64,000 nucleotides of DNA from Enterobacter ludwigii (lineage in GTDB: Bacteria > Pseudomonadota > Gammaproteobacteria > Enterobacterales > Enterobacteriaceae), in contig CEFQ01000010.1 in the NCBI GenBank assembly GCA_900068845.1, forward strand, positions 477,326 through 541,325. Direction: 5' to 3'. This document shows positions 8,701-17,664 of the stretch, in pieces. How positions within the stretch are numbered: the stretch's first letter is position 1; every line of letters begins with the position of its first letter. Under the pieces are notes generated by a model. It saw only the letters and a program-made list of their open reading frames with translations, was not told the DNA's origin and ran no database searches. Made by a program: the position numbers and the translations under genes.

Positions 8701-9306
8701 TCACTCGCGAATCCACCCCTTCTTAATAGGCATGGCAAACAGCGCACGATATACCTGATGTGTAAATGCCAGCATCCGCTCACCATAAAGCTGCCACGCC
8801 ATGTGCGACGCCAGACAACCCAGCAAGCCAACCAAAAATCCGCCCAGCATATCCATCGGCCAGTGCACGCCAAGGTAGACGCGGGACCAGGCGATGGCGC
8901 TGCCGACCAACAGTAAAAGCACACCTGACCAAAGGCGATGCCAGAAGATAAACGCCAGTGCAAAGGTGAAAATGGTCGTGCCGTGATCGCTCGGATAGGA
9001 ATCGTCAGGCCGGTGCGACAGGAACTGATGGCCAAAACCAATTGCGAACGGACGCGGATGCGGCAGCAGCTGTCCAACGCACCACGAAATGCTCAGCGCG
9101 TAAAGCAGCGCCATGCCGGTTTTTAGCACCAGCTCGCGTTGAGACTGCACTTGAGCGCGCGGTCCCCACAGCCACAGCGCCACAATCAGCAGCGGCACGA
9201 TGGCAATCACATCTTTGGCGATAAAAGTCGCCAGACTAATCAACCACTGCGGTGAATCCTCTGTGGCGTTGATCCATAAAAAGAGCGTGTGGTTCAGTGC
9301 TTCCAT
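8701..9306 (-). CDS. ybjG: Undecaprenyl-diphosphatase YbjG (PAP2 family)
   Basis: Inner-membrane phosphatase that dephosphorylates undecaprenyl pyrophosphate, recycling the lipid carrier for wall synthesis. 201 residues with about five or six membrane helices. The PAP2 motifs are visible: HPRPF, YPSDHGTTIF (PSDH core) and SRVYLGVHWPMD, with catalytic histidines in the second and third. The ATG at 9306 is preferred to the GTG three bases earlier because AAGGA is then 6 rather than 3 bases away. It faces dacC across the palindromic repeats. mdfA and other genes that follow ybjG in E. coli are absent, leaving ybjG next to rybB. Confidence 0.95.
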   Translation of the reverse strand: MEALNHTLFLWINATEDSPQWLISLATFIAKDVIAIVPLLIVALWLWGPRAQVQSQRELVLKTGMALLYALSISWCVGQLLPHPRPFAIGFGHQFLSHRPDDSYPSDHGTTIFTFALAFIFWHRLWSGVLLLLVGSAIAWSRVYLGVHWPMDMLGGFLVGLLGCLASHMAWQLYGERMLAFTHQVYRALFAMPIKKGWIRE

Positions 9307-9549
9307 CACGATTCCTTGTCCTCGTCTTGTTTACCCAAAAAACACCAGCATAAAAATTGCCAGCAAAATAAAGCTGATAGCCTAGAAGCGTCCGAACCAG
9401 GATTAAATAGTCGTGCTCTTAATCTTATCGCGGGTTGTTGGAGTGTTTAACTTTGATGAAAGTTGCATGAAGATTTAAAAATACGACATCAGGATGGCAG
9501 AGTGGCAATTTAACCTGAGGAAAACCTTAAGCGGCAGAATTGCAGCCAT

Positions 9550-9615
9550 AAAAAAACCCGCAAGTCAGTGACCGGCGGGCTCCACAATTTGGGGATTTCA
9601 AAGAAAAGCAGTGGC
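9550..9615 (-). ncRNA. rybB: Small RNA RybB
   Basis: Hfq-dependent small RNA that represses outer-membrane porin mRNAs as part of the sigma-E envelope stress response. The minus strand from 9615 begins GCCACTGCTTTTCTTTGA, the conserved RybB 5' seed, and continues with a CCCC...TTGTGGAGCCC stretch as in E. coli. It ends in a hairpin (CCCGC with GCGGG) and seven Ts at 9550-9556. The predicted RNA is about 66 nt against about 79 nt in E. coli; the shortening is in the terminator hairpin. The position next to ybjL is the same as in E. coli. A near-perfect sigma-E promoter precedes it. Confidence 0.9.
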
Positions 9616-9620
9616 ACTTA

Positions 9621-9648
9621 TTCAGACTGCGACCCCAAAAGAAAGTTC
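9621..9648 (-). promoter_or_regulatory. Sigma-E promoter of rybB
   Basis: On the minus strand GAACTT (9643-9648) and TCTGAA (9621-9626) match the sigma-E -35 and -10 consensus, separated by 16 bases. Five bases lie between the -10 and the expected RNA start at 9615. The promoter sits between ybjL's stop codon and the RNA. Confidence 0.85.
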
Positions 9649-9669
9649 GAAATAGCGTCAAATATATTT

Positions 9670-11358
9670 TTAGAACGGCAATAGTGGCCAGACGATGACG
9701 ATCAAGGTGCCTGCCAGAGTCAGTAATACGTTGGCAATCGCGTAGGTACCTGCATAGCCCAAGGCTGGAATGCTGCTGCGCGCGGTATCGCTGATGATCT
9801 CCATCGCTGGCGCACAGGTGCGGGCGCCCATAATGGCACCAAACAGCAGGGCGCGGTTCATGCGCAGCACGTAAGCACCGAACAGATAGCAAATCACCAC
9901 CGGCAGCAAACTCACCAATAAGCCGCTGAGCAGCATCAACGCGCCAGCGCTGCCAAAGCCGTGCTGCAAACCGCTGCCCGCGCTCAAACCAACGCCCGCC
10001 ATAAATACCATCAGACCAAACTCTTTTACCATCGTCAGCGCACCCTGCGGGATATAGCCAAAGGTGGGATGGTTAGCGCGCATAAAGCCGAGCATGATGC
10101 CGGCGAACAATAACCCCGCGGCGTTACCGATGCCGAAGCTGAAATTGCTGAACTGAAAGGTGATCATCCCGACCATCAAACCGACAATAAAGAACGCGCA
10201 GAAGGCGAGGAGATCGGTGATTTGACTGTGAATAGCGATAAAGCCAATGCGATCGGCCAGGCTTTTCACACGGCGCGCCTCGCCGCTCACCTGCAACACA
10301 TCGCCTTTGTTCAGCATAATGCTGTCATCAATCGGCATTTCAATCTGGCTACGGATCACACGATTGAGGAAGCAGCCGTGATCGGTCAGCTTGAGGTGGC
10401 TCAGACGCTTGTTAACCGCGTTATGATTTTTCACCACGATCTCTTCCGTGACGATGCGCATATCCAGCAGGTCGCGATCGAATACTTCTTTGCCGTTACG
10501 GAAGCTAGGATCCAGACGCGCGTGCGCATCGGGATAGCCCACCAGCGAGATATCATCGCCCAGTTGTAACATCGCATCGCCGTCGGGGCTGGCGAGAATA
10601 CCGTTGCGGCGCAGACGCTCAATGTAGCAACCGGTCTGGCGATGGATGCCCAACTCACGCAGGTTTTTACCGCCACTCCATTCCACCAATTCAGGACCCA
10701 CGCGATATGCGCGGATCACCGGCAGAAACACTTTGCGCTGGCTGTCGGCGTCGAGGCCGCGCTCGCGCGCAATTTGCTGCGCGCAGGTCGGTAGATCCTG
10801 ATGTTGCAGGCGCGGCAGATAGCGCGCGCCAAAAATCAGGCTGACTAAACCCACCAGATAGGTCAGGGCGTATCCGAGGCTGAGATTATCCTGCATTAAT
10901 GTGAGTTGATGGCTGTCGCTGATGCTTTGCCGCAAGGTATCTCCGGCACCAACCAGCACCGGTGTCGACGTCATCGAACCGGCTAACATGCCCGCGGTTA
11001 AACCAATATCCCAGCCGAACAGTTTGCCAAGCGTCAGGGCGATTAACAGCGCACTAACGACCATGACAATCGCCAAAAAGAAATAGTTTTTACCGTCGCG
11101 GAAGAATATTGAGAAAAAGTTAGGCCCGGCTTCAACGCCCACACAAAAAATAAACAGCATAAAGCCAAGACTTAATGCATCAGTATTAATGGCGAAATGC
11201 TGTTGACCTAGAATCAACGAAACAACCAGTACTCCAATGGAATTACCGAGTTGGACTGAGCCAAGGCGTAATTTGCCTAAGCAGAGTCCGAGTGCTAAAA
11301 CGACAAATAATAACAGAACGTCATTTCCGCTTAACAATTCTGCGACGTTAATGTTCAC
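9670..11358 (-). CDS. ybjL: YbjL, AspT/YidE-family putative transporter
   Basis: Inner-membrane protein of 562 residues belonging to the aspartate:alanine exchanger family. The layout is an N-terminal block of about five membrane helices (to about 190), two central RCK_C (TrkA-C) domains (about 200-380), and a second membrane block (about 385-560). The family's gate-like stretch [16 protein letters not shown] is at about 130-145. Its counterpart in the second block is [19 protein letters not shown]. The substrate of YbjL is not established. It starts at ATG 11358. Its mRNA end is close to rybB (stop 9670, rybB start 9615), so no separate ybjL terminator is apparent and read-through into the rybB terminator is likely. 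Confidence 0.95.
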   Translation of the reverse strand: MNINVAELLSGNDVLLLFVVLALGLCLGKLRLGSVQLGNSIGVLVVSLILGQQHFAINTDALSLGFMLFIFCVGVEAGPNFFSIFFRDGKNYFFLAIVMVVSALLIALTLGKLFGWDIGLTAGMLAGSMTSTPVLVGAGDTLRQSISDSHQLTLMQDNLSLGYALTYLVGLVSLIFGARYLPRLQHQDLPTCAQQIARERGLDADSQRKVFLPVIRAYRVGPELVEWSGGKNLRELGIHRQTGCYIERLRRNGILASPDGDAMLQLGDDISLVGYPDAHARLDPSFRNGKEVFDRDLLDMRIVTEEIVVKNHNAVNKRLSHLKLTDHGCFLNRVIRSQIEMPIDDSIMLNKGDVLQVSGEARRVKSLADRIGFIAIHSQITDLLAFCAFFIVGLMVGMITFQFSNFSFGIGNAAGLLFAGIMLGFMRANHPTFGYIPQGALTMVKEFGLMVFMAGVGLSAGSGLQHGFGSAGALMLLSGLLVSLLPVVICYLFGAYVLRMNRALLFGAIMGARTCAPAMEIISDTARSSIPALGYAGTYAIANVLLTLAGTLIVIVWPLLPF

Positions 11359-11609
11359 GGTTTAACTTCTTCTTAAATTGTAACCAGTTGATGAGAGGGT
11401 CTTTTTTCGCTATCTTGTGCCGACGCCAAGGTTTTGCCGCAGGGATAGCGCAGACCAAATCTAAAGCGGCGTCATTCTAATCATAATTAACACCCTCAGC
11501 TATCGGCAGTTTTCATTCCTTCCGCCTGAAGCTGTTTCTTTTTATTTCCAGTCGTGCGCATCAGGGCAAAAAAGTTTCATAATTGTTAACGTAAAAGTTG
11601 AGGCTAATT

Positions 11610-11981
11610 ATGTTGCAGCGCAATAATCGCTGGCCAGCATCGGTTCTGGGCGTGATGCTTTATACGCTGGTGTTTATTTATGCACATCATTTCTGGGCCG
11701 CCGCCAGTGAACAAGCCGTGCGCGGACAACCAGAATTACTGCTGTTTTTATTACCGGGGATGTTAATGGCGCTATTGCAGCCAGAGAGTCCGCTGGTCAG
11801 CACCTTGTGGGTGGCGCTAGGCGGCACGCTGCTGGGAATGATGTGGCTGATGCTGTTCATACCGATGACGCATAGCGCCTTGCTGATTGTGGCCTGGAGT
11901 TTAAGTGCGCTGTTCTGGGCGGGCTGTGGTGCGCTGCTGGTACGCTTGCTGCGTATAATGCTGGCGATGCGTGCCCAATAG
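11610..11981 (+). CDS. ybjM: Inner membrane protein YbjM
   Basis: Small hydrophobic protein of 123 residues with about four predicted membrane helices (about 13-31, 44-60, 64-84, 91-118) and almost no soluble part. It corresponds in position, size and pattern to E. coli YbjM, whose function is unknown. The ATG at 11610 is chosen because GAGG lies 6 bases before it; the upstream in-frame TTG at 11598 lacks such a site. The gene is transcribed divergently from ybjL across about 250 bases and runs toward grxA, sharing a hairpin between the two stops. Confidence 0.85.
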   Translation: MLQRNNRWPASVLGVMLYTLVFIYAHHFWAAASEQAVRGQPELLLFLLPGMLMALLQPESPLVSTLWVALGGTLLGMMWLMLFIPMTHSALLIVAWSLSALFWAGCGALLVRLLRIMLAMRAQ

Positions 11982-11988
11982 CACGATC

Positions 11989-12011
11989 AAAAACGGGCCC
12001 GCAGGCCCGTT
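11989..12011 (-). terminator. Terminator of grxA, shared hairpin with ybjM
   Basis: A perfect 8-bp stem (AACGGGCC with GGCCCGTT, CGCA loop) lies between the convergent stops. The five-A run at 11989-11993 gives a T-tract on the minus strand, so it serves grxA best. The plus side has only CTCTT. Confidence 0.8.
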
Positions 12012-12014
12012 CTC

Positions 12015-12278
12015 TTACGCTTCGATACCCAGATTTTCTTTCGTCCAGGCAGCGAATTCGGTGTAACCGCCTACGTGCTGATCGTCGAGGAAAATCTGCG
12101 GCACAGTGGTGACCGGCTTGCCAGCACGCGCTTCCAGATCGGCTTTAGTAATGCCGGTGGCCTGAATATCAACATACTGATAGTTAAAGTCGTCGCGCTC
12201 ACTAGTCAGCCTGGCAGCCAACTCTTTCGCACGTACGCAGTAAGGGCAGCTTGAACGGCCAAAAATCACTGCAATCAT
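12015..12278 (-). CDS. grxA: Glutaredoxin 1
   Basis: Glutathione-dependent thiol-disulfide oxidoreductase of the cytoplasm, donating electrons to ribonucleotide reductase, PAPS reductase and oxidised OxyR. 87 residues with a thioredoxin fold. The active site CPYC is at C11-C14 and the cis-proline loop is TTVPQIF. GGYTEF is the glutathione-binding region. The length and sequence match E. coli Grx1 closely. It diverges from ybjC across 170 bases, which hold a candidate OxyR site. Confidence 0.97.
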   Translation of the reverse strand: MIAVIFGRSSCPYCVRAKELAARLTSERDDFNYQYVDIQATGITKADLEARAGKPVTTVPQIFLDDQHVGGYTEFAAWTKENLGIEA

Positions 12279-12371
12279 TGCTTCTCTCCTTCCGCTGCTG
12301 TTTTGTGACTAGAATCACATCACAGCGTGAATAATGCGTCACATCATGCCCGCCCATCCTGCTTAAAGGAA

Positions 12372-12408
12372 GAAGAAGTTACCTGTTATTCTGATATCTG
12401 CTGCCTAT
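12372..12408. promoter_or_regulatory. Candidate OxyR tetrad in the grxA/ybjC gap
   Basis: Four 4-base elements spaced exactly 11 bases apart, GAAG (12372), CTGT (12383), ATAT (12394) and CTAT (12405), score 12 of 16 against the OxyR pattern ATAG-N7-CTAT-N7-ATAG-N7-CTAT. grxA is OxyR-activated in E. coli. The site lies about 94-130 bases upstream of the grxA start. The match is imperfect. Confidence 0.35.
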
Positions 12409-12448
12409 GCAGACGCTAAAACTGATTGTACGTTAAAGGATCCATCGC

Positions 12449-12700
12449 ATGCGTAATCTCGCCACATTACCCAAACCCGTGTTGCTGCTTGAAGTGCTCG
12501 GCGTGCTTGCTGTGGTTGGCGCACTGCTGCTGACCAACGACTGGGTGAGCGCTCCCAGCTTCATCGCGAAAAAGCCGCTGGCGACGCTACTGTTTTTTCT
12601 TGGCATCGCGCTGATGCTGCCTGCCGCATGGATGATGATGTGGCGCACGGCGAAGGCGATGGCCCCGCAATTGTTCAATCAATCCAACAAAAAGAAGTAA
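12449..12700 (+). CDS. ybjC: YbjC, DUF1418 membrane protein
   Basis: Small inner-membrane protein of 83 residues with two predicted membrane helices (about 10-28 and 44-66) and a basic tail ending in NKKK. It matches E. coli YbjC in size, pattern and position; the function is unknown. The ATG at 12449 follows AAAGGA at 12436-12441. It is the first gene of a run ybjC-nfsA-rimK-ybjN, with nfsA starting 15 bases after its stop. In E. coli this run responds to SoxS/MarA; I could not identify a convincing marbox here. Confidence 0.88.
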   Translation: MRNLATLPKPVLLLEVLGVLAVVGALLLTNDWVSAPSFIAKKPLATLLFFLGIALMLPAAWMMMWRTAKAMAPQLFNQSNKKK

Positions 12701-12715
12701 CCACCGGAGAGGTTT

Positions 12716-13438
12716 ATGACGCCGACTATCGATTTACTGTGCAGCCACCGTTCCATTCGCGCCTTTACCGAACAGGGCATAAATGAGGCGCAACGCAGCG
12801 CCATTATTGCAGCGGCACAAGCGGCTTCCACCTCCAGCTTTTTGCAGTGCTCCTCGATTATTCGTATCACCGATGCGGCAAAACGCGAGCAGCTGGTGCA
12901 GCTGACTGGCGGCCAGCCGTGGGTGAGCGCGGCGGCGGAGTTTTGGGTGTTCTGCGCGGATTTCAATCGCCATCAGCAGATCTGCCCGGATGCGCAACTG
13001 GGACGTGCTGAACAGCTGCTGCTCGGCTGCGTTGATACCGCGCTAATGGCGCAAAATGCCATGGTGGCGGCGGAATCGCTCGGCCTTGGCGGCGTATTTA
13101 TTGGCGGCATTCGCAATAGCATCGCTGAAGTGACCGAACTGCTTGAGCTGCCGAAGTTTGTACTGCCGCTGTTCGGCTTCTGCATGGGCCATCCGGCTGA
13201 TGTACCGGACGTTAAACCGCGCATGCCACAAGCGATGCTGGTGCATGAAAATAGCTATCAACCCGTCGATAAAAGCGTGCTGGCACAGTACGATGAGCAA
13301 ATTACCGCCTATTATCAGCAGCGCGACAGCAACCAGCGTTCCGAAACCTGGAGTCAGCTGATTCAGCGTCTGATCATCAAAGAAACGCGTCCCTTTATTC
13401 TGGATTACCTGCATCAGCAGGGGTGGGCGACACGCTAA
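12716..13438 (+). CDS. nfsA: Oxygen-insensitive NADPH nitroreductase NfsA
   Basis: FMN-dependent homodimeric flavoenzyme that reduces nitroaromatics and quinones by two electrons using NADPH. 240 residues, the same as E. coli NfsA. The N-terminal [11 protein letters not shown] contains the flavin-contacting HRS(I)R segment. [12 protein letters not shown] and [12 protein letters not shown] are typical FMN-site stretches, and the C-terminal arm ends [10 protein letters not shown]. The ribosome site CGGAGAGG precedes the ATG at 12716. The protein coding frame ends 17 bases before rimK, so the two are very likely cotranscribed. Confidence 0.96.
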   Translation: MTPTIDLLCSHRSIRAFTEQGINEAQRSAIIAAAQAASTSSFLQCSSIIRITDAAKREQLVQLTGGQPWVSAAAEFWVFCADFNRHQQICPDAQLGRAEQLLLGCVDTALMAQNAMVAAESLGLGGVFIGGIRNSIAEVTELLELPKFVLPLFGFCMGHPADVPDVKPRMPQAMLVHENSYQPVDKSVLAQYDEQITAYYQQRDSNQRSETWSQLIQRLIIKETRPFILDYLHQQGWATR

Positions 13439-13455
13439 TCACAAGGAACTCTGCA

Positions 13456-14358
13456 ATGAAGATGGCCATTCTCACCCGCGATGGATCGATATATTCGTGT
13501 AAACGTCTGCACGACGCCGCGGAGGCGCGTGGCCATCAGGTGCAGATCATTGATCCGCTCTCCTGCTACATGAATATCAACTCCGATTCGCCGGCGGTGC
13601 ATTACCGCGGCGAGGCGCTGGGGCATTTTGATGCGGTGATTCCGCGCATCGGCACCGCCACCACTTTTTACGGTACTGCAGTGCTGCGCCAGTTTGAGGT
13701 GCGCGGCAGCTATCCGCTCAATGAGTCGGTGGCAATTACCCGCGCGCGCGACAAATTGCGTTCGCTGCAGTTGCTGGCGCGTGAAGGTATCGATATGCCG
13801 ATCACCGGTTTTGCCTCCTCGCCGGATGATACCGAGGATTTGATCGCCATGGTTGGCGGGGCACCGCTAGTGGTGAAGCTGGTGGAAGGCACGCAGGGCA
13901 TTGGCGTGGTACTGGCGGAAACGCGTCAAGCGGCGGAGAGTGTGATCGATGCCTTTCGTGGCCTCAATGCCCATATTCTGGTGCAGGAATTTATCAAGGA
14001 AGCGCAAGGCCGCGACATTCGCTGTCTGGTGATTGGCGACGAGGTGGTAGCGGCGATTGAGCGCGAGGCGAAAGAGGGTGATTTTCGTTCCAATCTGCAT
14101 CGCGGCGGCACAGCGCGCGCCGTGCAGATCACCGATCAGGAGCGGGACATCGCGGTAAAAGCCGCCAGCACGCTTGGGCTTGCCGTGGCCGGTGTGGATA
14201 TTCTGCGCGCCCATCGTGGGCCGCTGGTGATGGAGGTGAATGCCTCACCGGGACTGGAAGGGATTGAAGGCATTACCGGTTTAGATATCGCCACCATGAT
14301 GATCAAGTGGATTGAGCAGCATGCTTGCCCCGGCTATCGTCCTAAAACCGGCGGCTAA
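13456..14358 (+). CDS. rimK: Ribosomal protein S6 glutamate ligase RimK
   Basis: ATP-grasp ligase that adds glutamate residues to the C-terminus of ribosomal protein S6, and can make poly-alpha-glutamate. 300 residues, equal to E. coli RimK. The N-terminal domain begins [18 protein letters not shown]. The ATP-grasp fold covers about 105-290, with the nucleotide loop [14 protein letters not shown], and the metal ligands in [15 protein letters not shown]. The ATG at 13456 is chosen from the start position of the family and an AAGGAAC site 7 bases upstream; an in-frame GTG at 13423 lies inside nfsA. Confidence 0.97.
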   Translation: MKMAILTRDGSIYSCKRLHDAAEARGHQVQIIDPLSCYMNINSDSPAVHYRGEALGHFDAVIPRIGTATTFYGTAVLRQFEVRGSYPLNESVAITRARDKLRSLQLLAREGIDMPITGFASSPDDTEDLIAMVGGAPLVVKLVEGTQGIGVVLAETRQAAESVIDAFRGLNAHILVQEFIKEAQGRDIRCLVIGDEVVAAIEREAKEGDFRSNLHRGGTARAVQITDQERDIAVKAASTLGLAVAGVDILRAHRGPLVMEVNASPGLEGIEGITGLDIATMMIKWIEQHACPGYRPKTGG

Positions 14359-14445
14359 GCCGCGCTTTTCAGCGGTTTTCGTGGCATCCAGATCGGTTTT
14401 TCCGTAAGCTAAGGCGCTCATTTCTTCACCCCACAGGATATTACG

Positions 14446-14925
14446 ATGGATTCACTGGTCGTTCCGGACATTGACGTACTGCGTCGCTGGCTGGATCAAC
14501 AAAATATCACCTGGTTCGAATGCGATGCCTGTCAGGCACTGCACCTGCCGCACATGCAGAATTTTGACGGGGTGTTTGATGCAAAAATTGACCTGGTGGA
14601 TAACGTCATCCTCTTCTCCGCGCTGGCAGAAGTAAAACCCACGGCGCTGATTCCGCTGGTAGGCGATTTATCGCAGATCAACGCCAGCTCGCTGACCATT
14701 AAAGCCTTTGTTGATATTCAGGACGACAATCTGCCGAAGCTGATTGTTTGCCAGTCGATCAGTACCAGCGCCGGATTAACCTTCGGTCAATTCTCCCACT
14801 TTATGAAGCAAAGTGAAGAGGGCGTTTCCATGGTAATTATGGAAGCCTTTGCCAACCACTTGCTGATAGTGGAAGAAGATGAGGAGCGACAACCCAGCGC
14901 CAGCAGCCACGCGATGCTGCACTGA
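14446..14925 (+). CDS. ybjN: YbjN family protein
   Basis: Cytoplasmic protein of 159 residues with the fold of type III secretion chaperone-like YbjN proteins (also called bacterial sensory transduction regulators in some databases). E. coli YbjN affects motility, biofilm and stress traits; its molecular role is not known. The sequence is acidic with no signal peptide or membrane segments. VVPDIDVLRRWLDQQ at the N-terminus and the acidic EEDEERQ tail are clear. It ends the ybjC-nfsA-rimK series, 87 bases after rimK, and is followed by a strong terminator. Confidence 0.9.
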   Translation: MDSLVVPDIDVLRRWLDQQNITWFECDACQALHLPHMQNFDGVFDAKIDLVDNVILFSALAEVKPTALIPLVGDLSQINASSLTIKAFVDIQDDNLPKLIVCQSISTSAGLTFGQFSHFMKQSEEGVSMVIMEAFANHLLIVEEDEERQPSASSHAMLH

Positions 14926-14940
14926 GTTCCCCGCCTCGCT

Positions 14941-14970
14941 AACTGCCGCTTTTTGCGGCAGTTTTCATTT
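14941..14970 (+). terminator. Terminator of ybjN
   Basis: A perfect 9-bp stem (AACTGCCGC with GCGGCAGTT) with a five-T loop is followed by TTCATTTT. It lies 16 bases after the stop codon. Confidence 0.85.
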
Positions 14971-15297
14971 TAGCCCTACCACTTTTTATTCTGCATTTTG
15001 CCCTTTATTGCCAGATATTAGTTGTGCTTTATGCCACTAGTGCCAAACCCCATAGCAGAAACATGCATAACTTATCGCAAAAAGGCGTTTTTTAAGCTGG
15101 GATCTGGTGAAGGTGGTGCGGGGGGGCTATTCTTGCGGGGCTGCTTGAGACGTGCAACCTCAGCGCAGGTATAGGTTTTTGCTATTAAACTCCCGCTGAA
15201 TATTGATTCATTGTGTGCCTGTAATTTTTACAGTAATCGCAACGTTCGGATCGCGTGTATACAGCGTTGTAATGACCCGCTCAGGAGGAAGGAAAAC
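14971..15297. other. Upstream region of potF
   Basis: No gene is seen in these 327 bases. A run of seven Gs lies near 15119-15126 in an otherwise AT-rich stretch. A short inverted repeat CTGTAATTTTTACAG is at about 15219-15233. A TGG...GC arrangement near 15115 resembles a sigma-54 promoter but its spacing is one base short, so I do not call it. The potF ribosome site AGGAGGAAGG at 15282-15291 is very strong. Confidence 0.5.
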
Positions 15298-16407
15298 ATG
15301 TTCAACCAACGTCAAAAATGGTTGCCAGGTGTGGTTGCTGGTGTGCTGATGGCTGCGGCCGCCGGTGCTCAGGCAGAAGATAAAACGCTGCATGTCTATA
15401 ACTGGTCCGATTATATCGCGGCGGATACGGTACCGAATTTTGAAAAGCTGACCGGCGACAAGGTGGTCTACGACGTTTTCGATTCTAACGAAGTACTGGA
15501 AGGCAAACTGATGGCCGGCAGCACCGGCTATGACGTGGTGGTGCCATCGTCCAGTTTCCTTGCACGTCAGCTGCAATCGGGCGTATTCCAGGAGCTGGAT
15601 AAGAGCAAGCTGCCGAACTACAAAAACCTCGATCCCGATCTGATGGCGAAAGTGGCCCAGCACGATCCGGGTAACAAATACGCGATTCCTTACCTGTGGG
15701 GCACCACCGGCATCGGCTATAACATCGATAAAGTGAAAGCCGCACTGGGCAAAGATGCGCCGCTGGATAGCTGGGATCTGGTGCTGAAACCAGAGAATCT
15801 GGAAAAGCTGAAAGGTTGCGGGGTGTCCTTCCTCGATGCGCCGGAAGAGATATTTGCCACCGTGCTCAACTATCTCGGCAAAGATCCGAACAGCTCTGAC
15901 GCGAAAGATTACTCTGGCGCGGCTACCGATTTGCTGCTGAAGCTGCGTCCGAACATCCGTTACTTCCACTCGTCGCAGTACATCAATGATCTGGCGAACG
16001 GCAATATCTGTGTCGCAATTGGTTGGTCGGGCGATATCCTGCAGGCCAAAGATCGTGCGGACAAAGCCAACAATGGTGTGCATCTCGGCTATATCGTGCC
16101 GAAGCAGGGCGCACTGGCGTTCTTCGACATGTTCGCGATTCCAAAAGACGCGAAAAATGTGGAAGGCGCATACAAATTCCTGAATTACATGATGGATCCA
16201 AAAGTCATTGCTGATGTTTCCAACAACATCAACTACGCCAACGGTAACAAAGCGTCGCTGCCGCTGATTAATGCGGACGTGCGTAACAATCCGGGCATTT
16301 TCCCAACGCCGGATGCCATGGCCAAACTGTTTGTGCTCAAGGTCCAGGATCCGAAACTGGATCGTGTGCGTACCCGTGCATGGACTAAAGTAAAAAGTGG
16401 TAAGTAA
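15298..16407 (+). CDS. potF: Putrescine-binding periplasmic protein PotF
   Basis: Periplasmic receptor that delivers putrescine to the PotGHI importer. 369 residues with a signal peptide ending at about 26 (AGAQAE). The polyamine-binding residues are in VYNWSDYIA near the mature N-terminus, [16 protein letters not shown] and FFDMFA. This agrees with E. coli PotF, including the WSDY aromatic pocket. The ATG at 15298 follows the strong AGGAGGAAGG site; the frame open back to 15211 has no such support. A large hairpin separates it from potG, consistent with a binding protein made in excess over the transporter. Confidence 0.97.
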   Translation: MFNQRQKWLPGVVAGVLMAAAAGAQAEDKTLHVYNWSDYIAADTVPNFEKLTGDKVVYDVFDSNEVLEGKLMAGSTGYDVVVPSSSFLARQLQSGVFQELDKSKLPNYKNLDPDLMAKVAQHDPGNKYAIPYLWGTTGIGYNIDKVKAALGKDAPLDSWDLVLKPENLEKLKGCGVSFLDAPEEIFATVLNYLGKDPNSSDAKDYSGAATDLLLKLRPNIRYFHSSQYINDLANGNICVAIGWSGDILQAKDRADKANNGVHLGYIVPKQGALAFFDMFAIPKDAKNVEGAYKFLNYMMDPKVIADVSNNINYANGNKASLPLINADVRNNPGIFPTPDAMAKLFVLKVQDPKLDRVRTRAWTKVKSGK

Positions 16408-16437
16408 CTCGTTCTGAACGATTATTGCCTGAAGACG

Positions 16438-16477
16438 ACAACAGAGGTGCGGTATTGGCCTCTGTTGTGCCATTTTT
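16438..16477 (+). terminator. Strong hairpin between potF and potG (partial terminator)
   Basis: A perfect 10-bp stem (ACAACAGAGG with CCTCTGTTGT, 11-base loop) is followed by GCCATTTTT. Because potG has no obvious promoter of its own, this is best read as a leaky terminator or 3'-end stabiliser that keeps potF mRNA above potGHI. Confidence 0.7.
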
Positions 16478-16521
16478 AGCGGCTGGCTGTGCCGCGCGAT
16501 TTTAGCGCCGGAGAAATGTTA

Positions 16522-17655
16522 GTGAACGATGCGATTCCCCGCCCCCCAAATAAAACCGCTAAGGCGTTAACGCCGCTGCTGGAAATTCGCAACCTGACCA
16601 AATCTTTTGACGGTCAGCATGCCGTCGATGATGTCAGTCTGACCATTTACAAAGGTGAGATTTTTGCGCTGCTGGGTGCTTCCGGCTGCGGCAAATCGAC
16701 CTTATTGCGTATGCTGGCGGGATTCGAGCCGCCCACCAGCGGCCAGATTGTGCTGGATGGTCAGGATCTCTCGCATGTTCCGCCGTATAAGCGCCCGATC
16801 AACATGATGTTTCAGTCTTACGCGCTGTTCCCGCACATGACGGTGGAGCAGAACATCGCTTTTGGATTGAAGCAGGACAAACTGCCGAAAGGCGAAATCA
16901 GCAGCCGCGTCGAAGAGATGCTGTCACTGGTGCATATGCAGGAGTTCGCCAGGCGTAAGCCGCATCAGCTTTCTGGCGGTCAACGTCAGCGTGTGGCGCT
17001 GGCGCGTAGCCTGGCGAAGCGTCCAAAATTACTGCTGCTTGATGAACCGATGGGTGCGCTGGATAAAAAACTGCGTGATCGTATGCAGCACGAAGTGGTC
17101 GATATTCTCGAACGTGTGGGTGCCACCTGCGTAATGGTGACGCACGATCAGGAAGAAGCGATGACCATGGCGGGCCGCATCGCCATCATGAACCGCGGTA
17201 AATTCGTGCAGATCGGCGAGCCGGAAGAGATCTACGAGCATCCCACCAGCCGTTACAGCGCCGAGTTTATCGGTTCAGTCAATGTGTTCGAAGGATTGCT
17301 GCGCGAACGTGGTGAAGACGCGCTGATCATTGATGCGCCCGGCCTGGTGCATCCGCTAAAAGTGCAGACCGATGTCTCAATCGTCGATAACGTGCCGGTG
17401 CACGTTGCGCTGCGTCCGGAAAAAGTGATGCTGTGCGAAGAGGTGCCAGCCGATGGCTGCAACTTTGCTGTCGGTGAAGTGGTACACATTGCTTATCTCG
17501 GCGACCTGTCGATTTATCACGTGCGTCTGCGCAGCGGCCAGATGATCAGCGCACAGTTGCAAAACGCCCATCGCTACCGCAAAGGCGCGCCAACATGGGG
17601 CGATGAAGTGCGTCTCTGCTGGGACGCCGACAGCTGTGTGGTTCTGACGGTTTAA
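16522..17655 (+). CDS. potG: Putrescine ABC transporter ATP-binding protein PotG
   Basis: Cytoplasmic ATPase of the putrescine importer. 377 residues, the E. coli length. Walker A is GASGCGKST (about 52-60), the signature LSGGQRQR, Walker B LLLLDEP, and the switch His in MVTHDQEEAM. A C-terminal TOBE/regulatory domain begins near 290 (VALRPEKVMLCEE). The GTG at 16522 is chosen because GGAGA lies 7 bases before it and E. coli PotG also begins (V)NDAIPRP; the in-frame ATG at 16516 is too close to that site. potH starts 9 bases after its stop. Confidence 0.97.
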   Translation: MNDAIPRPPNKTAKALTPLLEIRNLTKSFDGQHAVDDVSLTIYKGEIFALLGASGCGKSTLLRMLAGFEPPTSGQIVLDGQDLSHVPPYKRPINMMFQSYALFPHMTVEQNIAFGLKQDKLPKGEISSRVEEMLSLVHMQEFARRKPHQLSGGQRQRVALARSLAKRPKLLLLDEPMGALDKKLRDRMQHEVVDILERVGATCVMVTHDQEEAMTMAGRIAIMNRGKFVQIGEPEEIYEHPTSRYSAEFIGSVNVFEGLLRERGEDALIIDAPGLVHPLKVQTDVSIVDNVPVHVALRPEKVMLCEEVPADGCNFAVGEVVHIAYLGDLSIYHVRLRSGQMISAQLQNAHRYRKGAPTWGDEVRLCWDADSCVVLTV

Positions 17656-17664
17656 GGGGGCGAT

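Noticed and set aside
9318..9400. Short hydrophobic reading (ending FMLVFFG) upstream of ybjG on the minus strand
   Set aside because: It contains an in-frame stop shortly upstream and lacks a start with a ribosome site; too short to support a small membrane protein.
15110..15130. Sigma-54 promoter for potF
   Set aside because: The GG and GC pairs are separated by 9 rather than 10 bases, and the -12 element reads GGGC.
15208..16473. 421-codon open frame on the minus strand opposite potF
   Set aside because: It mirrors potF exactly, has no family resemblance or ribosome site, and is explained by the codon use of potF.
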